This document shows positions 1 to 8,968 of a DNA stretch of 33,181 nucleotides, one piece after another. Source of the DNA: Actinomycetota bacterium (GTDB taxonomy: Bacteria > Actinomycetota > Acidimicrobiia > Acidimicrobiales > Microtrichaceae). Every line of letters begins with the position of its first letter. Positions within the stretch are counted from its first letter, which is position 1. A program made the translations under genes and the position numbers. The notes under the pieces were generated by a model. That model was not told the DNA's origin and did no database searches. It saw nothing but the letters and a program-made list of their open reading frames with translations. The DNA lies in assembly GCA_009700815.1 (NCBI GenBank), contig WLLG01000002.1, positions 1 through 33,181 of the forward strand, given 5' to 3'.

Positions 1-561
1 CTTCAGGCACAAGGTGAGTTTCCTCGCGAGTTTCGTGAAGCACTCGGGGACCGTATCTATGGCTGCGATGAATGCCAAGAGGTGTGTCCTCCAAGCCGCC
101 GGGCCGATACAGCGGGGAACATGGAGAGTCCACAACCAGCGTCATTGCCTACAACGGAACCCGCACAGGCAACAGCGAGCGAGCCGCAGCCGGGCCCTGG
201 CTCCTGGATCGATCTGCACTGGCTGCTGTCGGCAAGCGACGAGGAACTACTCAGCCAGGTTGGACGCTGGTACATCCCCGCACGTGAGCCGCGGTATCTA
301 CGCCGGAATGCTCTGGTTGTGCTCGGCAACGCTCAGCAACCGATCAACTCCGGTCTGCAACTGCTCTTGGCTGACTATCTGGACCATACAGATGACCTGC
401 TCGTTGGCCATGCCACTTGGGCTGCACTGCGCCTTGGGCTAGTGGAACTCCTTGATGAGTCAACTCGAGCGGCGCGGCCGGCGATCCTGCTCGAGCGAGC
501 CAACTGCGATGCAGAGAAACAACGAATCGCCATCTCGGTGCGTCCAGAGTTGGGCGACTGA
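1..561 (+). CDS. queG: Epoxyqueuosine reductase QueG, C-terminal part (5' truncated by window)
   Basis: Frame 1 is open from base 1. It encodes LQAQGEFPREFREALGDRIYGCDECQEVCPP, the C-terminal 4Fe-4S cluster motif (CDxCQxxCP) of QueG, followed by a HEAT-like tail. Confidence 0.85.
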   Translation, partial: LQAQGEFPREFREALGDRIYGCDECQEVCPPSRRADTAGNMESPQPASLPTTEPAQATASEPQPGPGSWIDLHWLLSASDEELLSQVGRWYIPAREPRYLRRNALVVLGNAQQPINSGLQLLLADYLDHTDDLLVGHATWAALRLGLVELLDESTRAARPAILLERANCDAEKQRIAISVRPELGD

Positions 562-610
562 ACGCTCTCAAACGTGCTTCGGCCTGCTAGCGCCGCCATG
601 ATAGAGGTCA

Positions 611-1180
611 ATGAGCTCATCGCCCGAGGAGAAAACTCCCTCAAAACAGACTGCGGCGCAGGCTCGAGCAGAGTTCGAGGCCAACCGAGCAGCATCGGCC
701 GAGGCTCGGCGAGAGCGTATGGATGCAGCGTTCGGAGGGGGCATTCCTGGGCGGGCGATCGGTGTTATCTCTTGGTCCGCAACAGCTGTATTTGCAGTGG
801 TAACAGCTGCTGCAGTCATCAATCCGGAGCAATTTATTGGCGAGTTTTTTCTGGTGGCAGTTGGATTCTTTGCTGCGGGGAGCTTGTTGTTTGCTGCTGA
901 CATTGCACTTGCGGCGGCTCGAAGCCGAGATGACCTGATGGGCATTGGCGGGTTGTTCTTTCTATCTGGATGCGCACCCCGCTCGGTGCAGTTGAGTCTG
1001 CTGGGTTCGCTGATCGCGCAGCTCGTGATTGCCTGCAGTGGTGCAGCAGCTCGGCCATTCACCCCGCTTGCCTTTGGCATCTTGGTCCCAGTGCTGGGGT
1101 TATCGCTCTGTGGATTCTGGGCGGTTCGTTACGGTCTGTTCCCGGCTCAACAACCAGAGCCCGCTCGGCGTAGATCATGA
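611..1180 (+). CDS. Hypothetical multi-spanning membrane protein
   Basis: 189-aa ORF with four or five hydrophobic segments. Its stop overlaps the start of the next ORF (ATGA at 1177-1180). Confidence 0.65.
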   Translation: MSSSPEEKTPSKQTAAQARAEFEANRAASAEARRERMDAAFGGGIPGRAIGVISWSATAVFAVVTAAAVINPEQFIGEFFLVAVGFFAAGSLLFAADIALAAARSRDDLMGIGGLFFLSGCAPRSVQLSLLGSLIAQLVIACSGAAARPFTPLAFGILVPVLGLSLCGFWAVRYGLFPAQQPEPARRRS

Positions 1181-2358
1181 GAGTGTTGTTGTTTACTGGC
1201 AAGGGTGGAGTGGGAAAGACGACCACTGCAGCGGCAACCGCACTGCGAATAGCAGAGCAGGGCCAACGGGTCATTGTGACCTCGGCTGACCCCGCTCACT
1301 CGTTGTCCGACTCGATGGGACTCGAGCTTGGAACAGAACCCATTCAGATAGCTCCGAGGTGTTGGGCACAACAGCTAGATGCGCGTGAACGCCTAGAGGA
1401 GAACTGGGGAGAGATTCGCGTCTGGATGATGGAGATGCTTGATTGGGCTGGCGTCGAGGGCATCGAAGCCGAAGAACTCTCTGTTATTCCCGGCCTAGAC
1501 GAACTCTTTGCGCTGACCGAGGTCGAGTCCCTATGTGAATCAGGACTCTTCGACGTGGTGGTGGTGGACTGCGCTCCGACTGCAGAGACCATTCGCTTGT
1601 TGTCCTTGCCCGATATTTTGAGCTGGTACATGGAGCGGTTGTATCCGGCATCTCGACGGGTGAACCGACTGGTTTCCCCGTTGCTCTCTCGGTTGACCTC
1701 GCTCCCCGTTGCAGACGACGCAGTGTTCACCGCTGGTCAGCGTTTGTACGATTCGTTGGACTCGGTGCGGCGGATTCTTGCTGACCCAAAGATCACCTCT
1801 GCGCGACTGGTAATGAACCCCGAAGCAATGGTCATTGCAGAGGCGCGTCGGACCTACACGTATCTGTCGCTGTTTGGGTATCAAGTTGATGCCGTGATTG
1901 TGAATCGAATGTTGCCTGAACTGGCGCTTGACCCTTGGTTTGAAAAGTGGCGAGAGCAGCAGCAGATTCACTTGCAGACAATTGAGCAAAGCTTTGGTGC
2001 CTTGCCAGTATTTCGAGCAGAACACGTGGGTGGTGAGGTAGTCGGACTTGAGGCGCTAGCGGGCTTCGCTGATGGGCTCTGGGGGCAGGCTGACCCTTCG
2101 GCTCGGTTAGTCGCAGGTCGGCCACTTCGCGTAGACCGTCAGGAAGATGACTACGTGTTGTCCCTTGAGTTGCCGTTTGCGGATTCAGCCGATCTGGACC
2201 TGACTCGAGCGGGGGATGAGCTCTTTATTTCAATTGGGCCGCACCGTCGCAATCTGACTCTTCCGGACTCGTTGTCTCGCCGAGAGATCAGTTCGGCGGC
2301 GCTGCAGGATGGGTGCCTCGCAATCAAGTTTGTCGATGCAACTCAGCGATCGAACTGA
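1177..2358 (+). CDS. ArsA/GET3-family ATPase with C-terminal ArsA_HSP20-like domain
   Basis: Deviant Walker A FTGKGGVGKTT, SADPAHSLSDSMG and VVVDCAPTAETIRLLSLPDIL. The C-terminus LRVDRQEDDYVLSLELPFADSADLDLTRAGDELFISIG looks alpha-crystallin/HSP20-like. Confidence 0.9.
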   Translation: MRVLLFTGKGGVGKTTTAAATALRIAEQGQRVIVTSADPAHSLSDSMGLELGTEPIQIAPRCWAQQLDARERLEENWGEIRVWMMEMLDWAGVEGIEAEELSVIPGLDELFALTEVESLCESGLFDVVVVDCAPTAETIRLLSLPDILSWYMERLYPASRRVNRLVSPLLSRLTSLPVADDAVFTAGQRLYDSLDSVRRILADPKITSARLVMNPEAMVIAEARRTYTYLSLFGYQVDAVIVNRMLPELALDPWFEKWREQQQIHLQTIEQSFGALPVFRAEHVGGEVVGLEALAGFADGLWGQADPSARLVAGRPLRVDRQEDDYVLSLELPFADSADLDLTRAGDELFISIGPHRRNLTLPDSLSRREISSAALQDGCLAIKFVDATQRSN

Positions 2359-2410
2359 ACCAAAAACGGCTCAACCTGACGAATCGCTGCAAAACGGCAA
2401 TCATTGAGGG

Positions 2411-2872
2411 ATGGAAGATTCCTCGGGAGCAGATTCTCATTCGGCAGGTTCTCGTTCAACAGACTCTCGTTCAGCAGCCTCTCTTTCGACAGAGGGTGTG
2501 GAGCATGTGCAGCGCGCTGCTCGCGAAATGATCAAGGCTGCTCGATCCTTTTTGGATCTAGTTGAAGAAGTTGTGGATGACCCGGATCGAATTACCGAAG
2601 CCGCCGCTTCGGTGGCTGACATGGTGAAGGGCAGCTTTAGCAAGCCAGAGCAGCCATGGGAGCGCAGCGCCTGGTCGGAGACCGATTCAGAGACTGAGAC
2701 TGAGACTGAGACTGAGACTGAGACTGAGACTGAGACTGAGGCCGATCCAGAGCCTGATTCTCATGCTGAGTCCGGCTCGGCGCCCATGAAAGAGCCTGAA
2801 TCTCCGCCGCCTTCGAAGAGAACTCCGCCATCTTCACGAGTTCGCCGAATTGCAGTAGACGGCGCTAGTTGA
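2411..2872 (+). CDS. Small hypothetical protein with helical core and Ser-rich/Thr-Glu repeat tails
   Basis: Central segment VQRAAREMIKAARSFLDLVEEVVDDPDRITEAAASVADMVKG, flanked by 15-bp (N-terminal) and 6-bp (C-terminal) tandem repeats. Confidence 0.7.
   Translation: MEDSSGADSHSAGSRSTDSRSAASLSTEGVEHVQRAAREMIKAARSFLDLVEEVVDDPDRITEAAASVADMVKGSFSKPEQPWERSAWSETDSETETETETETETETETEADPEPDSHAESGSAPMKEPESPPPSKRTPPSSRVRRIAVDGAS
2432..2491 (+). repeat. 15-bp tandem repeat, 4 imperfect copies, in frame
   Basis: GATTCTCATTCGGCA/GGTTCTCGTTCAACA/GACTCTCGTTCAGCA/GCCTCTCTTTCGACA. Confidence 0.85.
2690..2740 (+). repeat. (GAGACT)8 hexanucleotide microsatellite, in frame (Thr-Glu repeat)
   Basis: Eight perfect GAGACT copies at 2690-2737, encoding (ET)n. 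Confidence 0.97.
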
Positions 2873-2948
2873 TTGGGAGATCTGAAAATTACTTGAGCTG
2901 CAATATTTAGTCACAGCAGGAATCGGCCGACAGTTACACAAGAATCTG

Positions 2949-5177
2949 ATGAAACTCTTACGCATCGACCAAGTAGCTCCACAAGGAGCACCGATTCAGC
3001 TGCACCCTCAGCTGACGGTTTTGCGCGGTGCAACCCCAGAGATGCGGCGCAAACTAATCGATCTGTTTCGGGCTTTTTCTACCCCAGCGACCTTGGAGTG
3101 CGCAGGCATGATCGAGGTTGGCGGCGTGCAACTCGCCCTTGATCAGCTCACTCTGCAGGGACTCGACCTTGACCCCAAGGTAAACGCCGTCCTGCACTGG
3201 AACCCTGCTAGTCCCAGCACAACTAGCCCGAGCACTGCTGACCCGAGCACTACTAGCCCGAGTACAGCTAGCCCGAACGCTGCTAGCCCGAACGCTGCTA
3301 GCCCGAACTGGGCGAGCCCTGAATCCGAATCAACTTTGGCAAGAATTCAGCAGCAGGTAGAGGGGCACCGTGAGGAGCTTCGGCAAATAGTTCTCAGTCT
3401 GAGCAGCTGTGCTGAGCGAATGGAGCAGACTCGGACAAGCCTTGACGCCGCAGCGGCACTCGATCTTGATGGGTGTCAAACTCGGATGAGCATCCTCGAA
3501 TCACAACGCTTGGATCTCCGGGCGCAGTGGGAAGATGATCGTCAACTTCTGCAGAACCGCCGAGTGGAATTGCTCGAGGAGATCAGCCTGCTGAATGAGA
3601 AACTCGACATGGTTGCCTTGCTTGACTTGCAAGCAGTTTGTTCAGCTCGAGATGAGCTCAAGAGCTTGATGACAGCCAGCTTGGTTCCAGACCCGGTGGC
3701 ACAGGAACTAGCGCTTCGCATCTATAACTCGCTGCGAAATCTGCGTGAGATCACTGACTTGGCCGTGGCTGCAACTTCACGCCGAATCGAGGCCGAGCAG
3801 AACCTAGATGCAGCTCAAGACGATCTTGTGGCAAGTACCTCTGCGAGTTTGTCGCAGCTGCCAAATCAAGATGACTTAGAGCGACTCGAGGAGTTACGCA
3901 ATCAGATTTTCTCGTACCCGACCACATTCTCTTCTCCTCAAGTACCGAAGCCGCAATTCTCACTTCAGGAGCTTCGATTAGAGGAGTCAGCGTTGCTGCA
4001 GCGGCTCGGGTATGAGTCCTATAGCGCTTACGTTCGCGGGATCCCCTTTGTACAGACAGACCTAGAGCGTGCCTCTCGCCGTGAGCGGGCTGTCGAACGA
4101 GTAGTGCAAGTGCAACAGGAGCTGCAGGGTCTGATTGAAGGTTCGCCTGATCCGCAAGACCTTGAGCTTGCAGAGATGGAACTTTCGGTGATGTTGCAGA
4201 CCGCAGCAGAGCTGTTAGCAACGGGTGAGCCAGCAGAACTCAGCGGGCAATCCCCAGTCTCTGCAGTCGTGTTGTCAGCAGCTGCAGCGGACGCTCAGCG
4301 CGCTGACAATGTGCGAGAGGTCGTTGCACTTCTGCGGGAGCGCAAAGTCGCAGCCGTAGTCCTCGATAGCGGGGAAGTACTCCAAGCGGCACACAGGCTT
4401 CGTCAAGCAGTGGAGCGCGCGGCTGGCCCGGGTCTGAACGAGACCTGGCTCCATGCCGAGAGCTCTACTGAGAGTCCAGAGGACCTTCTACGTGGGGTCG
4501 ATCTTTGGTTGGCAGTGTTTCAGGATCCCGCTGACTGGGTCGCGAGCACCCAATCCCAGATCAACGACCTCCGGGCACAGGTTTCTGCAGCAGAGGCCGA
4601 GGAATTTCACCAGGGCGACCTGAGCGAGTGGGCGCAGGTTGAAGCAGAGTTAGACCTGGTCATGGACCAGATGATTGAGGCTCAGAATCGGGTCGCTCAA
4701 CATGATCAGGCCATGATGCAGTTGGCTGCTTTGCGAGACCAAGAGTTGCAGCTGAGGAGCGAAGAGCGCGAGCTGCTGACGGTTTTGGCTCAGGAAGAAA
4801 CACAAGTGCAGCAGGCCCAACTCCAGGCCCAACTTCAGGCACAACTTCAGGTACCGGCGCTGCAAGTGCCGGCATCGAATCAGGTACTGCCCCCAACCTA
4901 TCGATCAGGTTCTAGCGGGGTTCATCAGCGATCAGCCGCTGATGATTGCGAATGGGCCTTGATTGAACGGGTAGCTCAGCAGCGGGCGATCTCATTCTTG
5001 GGTTCTGTCCCGCTCCTCATCGACTCCCTTCCGAGTGATCCGCTCGCACAGCACAAAGTGATTGAGCGTGCGCGCGAGATGTCGGCTGTCGTGCAAGTGG
5101 TCATTCTGAGCGAAAATCAGTGGTTGTTTGAGCAGGCGCAGTCAGGAAACTTCGCAGCCTCTGCAATCCAGTTCTAG
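2949..5177 (+). CDS. Coiled-coil Rad50/SMC-like protein with degenerate ATPase head (no Walker A)
   Basis: N-terminus LHPQLTVLRGATPEMRRKLIDLFRAF aligns by eye with the SMC/RecF beta-strand/P-loop region but lacks GxxGxGKS. A long Q/E/L-rich coiled coil follows. The C-terminal SVPLLIDSLPSDPLAQHKVIERAREMSAVVQVVILSENQWLFEQA resembles the Walker B/D-loop/H-loop region. Confidence 0.7.
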   Translation: MKLLRIDQVAPQGAPIQLHPQLTVLRGATPEMRRKLIDLFRAFSTPATLECAGMIEVGGVQLALDQLTLQGLDLDPKVNAVLHWNPASPSTTSPSTADPSTTSPSTASPNAASPNAASPNWASPESESTLARIQQQVEGHREELRQIVLSLSSCAERMEQTRTSLDAAAALDLDGCQTRMSILESQRLDLRAQWEDDRQLLQNRRVELLEEISLLNEKLDMVALLDLQAVCSARDELKSLMTASLVPDPVAQELALRIYNSLRNLREITDLAVAATSRRIEAEQNLDAAQDDLVASTSASLSQLPNQDDLERLEELRNQIFSYPTTFSSPQVPKPQFSLQELRLEESALLQRLGYESYSAYVRGIPFVQTDLERASRRERAVERVVQVQQELQGLIEGSPDPQDLELAEMELSVMLQTAAELLATGEPAELSGQSPVSAVVLSAAAADAQRADNVREVVALLRERKVAAVVLDSGEVLQAAHRLRQAVERAAGPGLNETWLHAESSTESPEDLLRGVDLWLAVFQDPADWVASTQSQINDLRAQVSAAEAEEFHQGDLSEWAQVEAELDLVMDQMIEAQNRVAQHDQAMMQLAALRDQELQLRSEERELLTVLAQEETQVQQAQLQAQLQAQLQVPALQVPASNQVLPPTYRSGSSGVHQRSAADDCEWALIERVAQQRAISFLGSVPLLIDSLPSDPLAQHKVIERAREMSAVVQVVILSENQWLFEQAQSGNFAASAIQF
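3210..3314 (+). repeat. 15-bp tandem repeat, 7 copies, encoding (SP-S/N-T/A-x)n
   Basis: Units such as AGCCCGAGCACTGCT and AGCCCGAACGCTGCT; two adjacent copies (3270-3299) are identical. Confidence 0.95.
4812..4847 (+). repeat. 12-bp tandem repeat, 3 copies, encoding (QAQL)n
   Basis: CAGGCCCAACTC/CAGGCCCAACTT/CAGGCACAACTT. Confidence 0.9.
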
Positions 5178-5227
5178 CTAGACCTTGGCGAACAATTAGC
5201 TGCTGCACTGGCCCAGATTGTCAGACT

Positions 5228-6277
5228 GTGATCCACTTCAACGCAATGGTTTCGGATCAGCAAACATCACATGTCGTAGGGGTTGACGTCGGAGGCACGA
5301 AAACGCTTGCGGCGCGTGTCCTCGTGCCGCAAGAGGTCCAAGAACAGGCTGTGCCTTCTGTGGCCTCTCAGACGGTGCAGGCCGAGGCGCCATCGGTGCA
5401 GGATCGTGAACTCGTCGGGTCATCTTCTCATGAGGAGGCCGTGCTCACTCAGATTGAGCATGCTGTCGCCGCGCTGTTTGACCGCTCCGAGCGGCGAGTT
5501 GATGCAATCGGCGTAGGTCTCGCCGGGTTCATTGGCTTAGACGGCATTGCGCGCTCGGCACCCAATGCCCCCGGACTCATAGGTGTTGACGTCGCAGCTG
5601 CTCTGACTACGCGCTTTGGGGTTCCGGTAGTAATCGACAACGATGCCAATTGCGTAGCCGTGGCAGCGCAGTCCATGTTTGGGACTCCCAGTTCTTCGAT
5701 TCTGGCCGTCACTCTTGGAACGGGCATTGGAGGCGGAATCGTCCTCGACGGCGAGCTCTACCGGGGGGCCCACGGGTTTGCAGGCGAGCCGGGGCATATG
5801 GTGATCAATCCGTTAGGCCCCGAGTGCCCCTGTGGTCAACGAGGTTGTTGGGAGCGCTATGCCTCTGGTTCGGGGTTGGGCTGGCTCGGCCGAACTGCCG
5901 CCGCAAGTGGTCAAGCAGAGGCTGTTTTGGCTCGCGCCGGTTCCGTAGATCGCATTGACGGCGAGATTGTTACTGAGCTTATGGAGCAGGGCGAGGCCGG
6001 CGCAGTCGGGATCTTTACTGAGTTCGCCGGGTATGTCGCCCTCGGTCTAGCGAATCTCATGCTGCTGTTCGACCCCAAAGTAATTGTGATCGGTGGAGGC
6101 CTCGCTGCAGTGGGTGAGCAACTCACTGCTCTGGTTCAAGCTGATCTACTTCAGCGGTTTCCTGCAGCCTCAAGGGATCGAGATGTGCAGATTCTCTCAG
6201 CGCCACTCGGCCCCGAGGCGGGGGCGCTCGGAGCGGCGCTCCTCGCTGCGAAGATGCTTGGCCGCTCAGGTTCCTAG
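5228..6277 (+). CDS. ROK-family sugar kinase, glucokinase-like
   Basis: VGVDVGGTKTLAARV phosphate loop, VVIDNDANC, TLGTGIGGGIV and the ROK zinc motif CPCGQRGCWE. The start could be the ATG at 5246. Confidence 0.9.
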   Translation: MIHFNAMVSDQQTSHVVGVDVGGTKTLAARVLVPQEVQEQAVPSVASQTVQAEAPSVQDRELVGSSSHEEAVLTQIEHAVAALFDRSERRVDAIGVGLAGFIGLDGIARSAPNAPGLIGVDVAAALTTRFGVPVVIDNDANCVAVAAQSMFGTPSSSILAVTLGTGIGGGIVLDGELYRGAHGFAGEPGHMVINPLGPECPCGQRGCWERYASGSGLGWLGRTAAASGQAEAVLARAGSVDRIDGEIVTELMEQGEAGAVGIFTEFAGYVALGLANLMLLFDPKVIVIGGGLAAVGEQLTALVQADLLQRFPAASRDRDVQILSAPLGPEAGALGAALLAAKMLGRSGS

Positions 6278-6308
6278 AAGGCTGCGCACAGAGGAGTAGC
6301 TTGAGGGC

Positions 6309-7484
6309 ATGGAGTTCCGTCGAATTACTTCGCTTCCCCCCTATGTCTTCACCATCATTGATTCGCTCAAGGTCGCCGCTCGTCGCGATGGGGCGGACAT
6401 TATTGACCTTGGCTTTGGCAACCCAGATCTTCCCTCACCTCCGATTGCAGTAGAGAAGCTCTGCGAAGCAGCGCAGAACGAAAAAAACCATCGGTACTCG
6501 GCATCTCGCGGCATCCCGAAACTAAGACAGGCTGCAGCTAGCTATTACAAGCATCGTTTCGATGTTGACATTGATCCTGATACCGAAGTCATCACCACGA
6601 TTGGCGCAAAGGAAGGGTTCAGTCACCTGATGTGGGTGCTACTCGAACACGGTGATGCCGCCTTGGTACCTTCGCCGAGCTATCCGATTCACATCTTTGG
6701 CCCGTTGTTCGCTGGTGCGAACGTTCGAGAGATCCCGTTGGGCACCGGAGACGAATTCTTTGCGAACATGGTCGAGGCTTGGGAGTACTCCTACCCGCGG
6801 CCACGAGTCATCGTGTTGTCCTTTCCGCATAACCCCACCACTACCTGTGTCGACCTTGCGTTCATGCAGCGTGTTGTTGACTTTGCCCGTGAACGAGACG
6901 TCATTTTGGTTCACGATAACGCCTATGCCGACTTGGGATTCGATGGGTATCGACCCCCATCCATTTTGCAGGCAGAGGGTGCAAAGGAAGTAGCGGTGGA
7001 GTTGTACTCCATGACGAAGTCGTTCTCTATGGCCGGTTGGCGCATGGCGTTCATGTTGGGTAATCCGCAGGTCATAGCGGCTCTTGCCAAGCTCAAGTCC
7101 TATCTGGATTATGGGACCTTTCAACCGATTCAGATTGCTGCCACCGTCACACTTAACGAGATGCAGGACTATCCCGTCGAGGTCAACCAGATCTATCAGG
7201 TGCGCCGTGATGCTCTGTGTTCTGGCCTGTCTCGCATCGGATGGCAGATGGAACCCCCCATGGGAACCATGTTTGCTTGGGCGCCGATTCCTGAGCCGTA
7301 CCTAGAGATGGGTTCGGTGGAGTTCTGTTCCTTCTTGGTACGCGAAGCAGGCGTGGCGCTGTCCCCCGGAGTGGGGTTTGGGCCCGGCGGTGAAGGCAAT
7401 GTCCGCTTCGCCCTGATCGAAAATGAACAGCGAATCAATCAGGCTGTGCGCAACCTGAAGCGGGCCCTGCCAAAACTCGGCTAG
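6309..7484 (+). CDS. Class I/II PLP aminotransferase (AlaC/DapL-like)
   Basis: IDLGFGNPDLPSPP, FPHNPTTTCVD, VHDNAYADLGFDGY, and the PLP-lysine motif SMTKSFSMAGWRMAF. Confidence 0.9.
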   Translation: MEFRRITSLPPYVFTIIDSLKVAARRDGADIIDLGFGNPDLPSPPIAVEKLCEAAQNEKNHRYSASRGIPKLRQAAASYYKHRFDVDIDPDTEVITTIGAKEGFSHLMWVLLEHGDAALVPSPSYPIHIFGPLFAGANVREIPLGTGDEFFANMVEAWEYSYPRPRVIVLSFPHNPTTTCVDLAFMQRVVDFARERDVILVHDNAYADLGFDGYRPPSILQAEGAKEVAVELYSMTKSFSMAGWRMAFMLGNPQVIAALAKLKSYLDYGTFQPIQIAATVTLNEMQDYPVEVNQIYQVRRDALCSGLSRIGWQMEPPMGTMFAWAPIPEPYLEMGSVEFCSFLVREAGVALSPGVGFGPGGEGNVRFALIENEQRINQAVRNLKRALPKLG

Positions 7485-8125
7485 TCGCGCTGCCTAGCTC
7501 CGATGGCATCACGAGCGCTGACTCCGATGCCATCACACCCGCCAACTCCGATGCCATCGCGGCAGAACGAGACCACTAGATCGGCGACGAAATCGGGGTC
7601 CATATTTCGCCCGTCTATGTAGACATTCGTGAGCTGGTTCGATACGCCGATGATGGCCAAAGCCAGGGCCTCTGGGTCACGATCCGGGATCCGGCCCAGT
7701 TGAATGGCCTCTTCAAGGTGAACCTGAGCATCGCTGACAAGTACTGCTTGGCCGCTTTGCATTGCCTCTCTGAACCTGCCCTCGGTGCGAGCAAACTCAA
7801 AGAGCTTTCGCAAGTCGTTGTGTTCTGCCAGCCAGAGAACCCCGGCTCGGATACCGAGCTCGATGCGCTTCACGGGGTCCTCCACGCCAGTGATTGCAGC
7901 TTGTTGCTGCCGCCTCATTCCACGCTGCGAGGTACGCATGATCTCTACGAATAGTTCCTCTTTCGAAGAGAAGTACCAATAGAACACTCCCTTGCCAACT
8001 CCGAGGCCGTCGACGATGTCGGCAACAGAGGTGAGGTGGTACCCCTTCTCGGCGAACTCATGGGTTGCAAAGGTAATGAGCTGTGCCCGGCGTTCTTTTC
8101 CGCGAGGGGTGAGCTTTCGTGACAT
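7481..8125 (-). CDS. TetR-family transcriptional regulator
   Basis: MSRKLTPRGKERRAQLITFATHEFAEKGYHLTSVADIVDGLGVGKGVFYWYFSSKEELF is a canonical TetR HTH. The ORF can extend to 8212, but the Met at 8125 gives the expected N-terminus. Its 3' end overlaps the convergent aminotransferase by 4 bp. Confidence 0.9.
   Translation of the reverse strand: MSRKLTPRGKERRAQLITFATHEFAEKGYHLTSVADIVDGLGVGKGVFYWYFSSKEELFVEIMRTSQRGMRRQQQAAITGVEDPVKRIELGIRAGVLWLAEHNDLRKLFEFARTEGRFREAMQSGQAVLVSDAQVHLEEAIQLGRIPDRDPEALALAIIGVSNQLTNVYIDGRNMDPDFVADLVVSFCRDGIGVGGCDGIGVSARDAIGARQRD
7499..7560 (-). repeat. 24-bp tandem repeat, about 2.6 copies, in the 3' end of the TetR gene
   Basis: 'CTCCGATGsCATCrC' recurs with CGATG at 7501, 7525 and 7549. 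It encodes DGIGVGGC/DGIGVSAR/DAIGARQR. Confidence 0.85.
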
Positions 8126-8251
8126 TTGTCCAAAGCTAGCAACCTTCCCTGCAACTGGGTCTAACGGGGGAAGCCCGGATGACGCCAAGGCAGACTGGGG
8201 GAGCAGGTCCACGGTCAGCCGTTTGGTTCACCGCTAGGAAACAGCCCGGTC

Positions 8252-8268
8252 ATCTAGCCCGCCTAGAT
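8252..8268. promoter_or_regulatory. Candidate TetR operator, ATCTAGCCCGCCTAGAT
   Basis: 17-bp palindrome with one mismatched pair, between the divergent TetR and ACT-domain genes and 9 bp before the ATG at 8277. Confidence 0.45.
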
Positions 8269-8276
8269 TGTCGGTT

Positions 8277-8885
8277 ATGGCCACCTTTGTGCTTCGAGTT
8301 TGGATCCCTGATCGCCCCGGAGCTCTCGGGGCGGTGGCGAGCAGGATTGGCTCTGTGAAAGCAGATGTTATTGGGATCGACATCATCGAACGCGGTGCTG
8401 GCCGAGCAATCGATGATCTAGTGATCGAGCTTCCCGATGCTGAACTCGTGGACCTTTTGTTGGCAGAGATCGCTCAGGTAGACGGAGTGGATGTTGAAGA
8501 TATTCGCGAACTTGATGGCCCCTTATTAGACCCCGCTATTCATGCTTTGCAGGTTGCAGGAGCTCTGCAACGTTGCAGTTCTTCGGTCGAGGCTTTGAAC
8601 ATGTTGGTGCAGGGAGCGGAACGACTGATCGGGGCCGACTGGGCAGCCGTGCTTGATTGCGATGCAGCGGCCGTGGTTGCATCGGTGGGAGAAGATGTGC
8701 CGAGCGAAAAATGGCTTGGTGCCTTTGTCGCTGGGGTGACAGCCGAGGGCGCTCGTGGTGATCATGATGAGTTGGCAGTCACATCCCTGCCCAACTCAAA
8801 CCTGAAACTCATTGTGAGTCGTAGTCGTTTGCCGCTTCGCTCTCGGGAGCGATCGGTTCTTGAAGCGCTCTGCGGCCTGCTGTAG
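8277..8885 (+). CDS. ACT-domain protein with a possible GAF-like C-terminal domain
   Basis: ATFVLRVWIPDRPGALGAVASRIGSVKADVIGIDIIERG is a canonical ACT-domain start. The remainder looks GAF-like. An alternative start is 8268. Confidence 0.75.
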   Translation: MATFVLRVWIPDRPGALGAVASRIGSVKADVIGIDIIERGAGRAIDDLVIELPDAELVDLLLAEIAQVDGVDVEDIRELDGPLLDPAIHALQVAGALQRCSSSVEALNMLVQGAERLIGADWAAVLDCDAAAVVASVGEDVPSEKWLGAFVAGVTAEGARGDHDELAVTSLPNSNLKLIVSRSRLPLRSRERSVLEALCGLL

Positions 8886-8901
8886 GACTGGGCGCGCTGT
8901 A

Positions 8902-8968
8902 GGACAGAGCTTGATGAAGGACAGAGCTTGATGAACGACAGAGCTTGATGAACGACAGAGCCTGCCCT
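8902..8968 (+). repeat. 17-bp intergenic tandem repeat, about 4 copies
   Basis: GGACAGAGCTTGATGAA x2, CGACAGAGCTTGATGAA, then CGACAGAGCCTGCCC (degenerate). It lies between the ACT gene and the convergent glpK. Confidence 0.95.

Noticed and set aside
1177-2358. Arsenite resistance operon
   Set aside because: ArsA-like ATPase only; no arsB, arsC, arsD or arsR nearby, so arsenic function is not supported.
8902-8968. Possible CRISPR array
   Set aside because: Units are contiguous 17-mers with no spacers, and no cas genes are visible.
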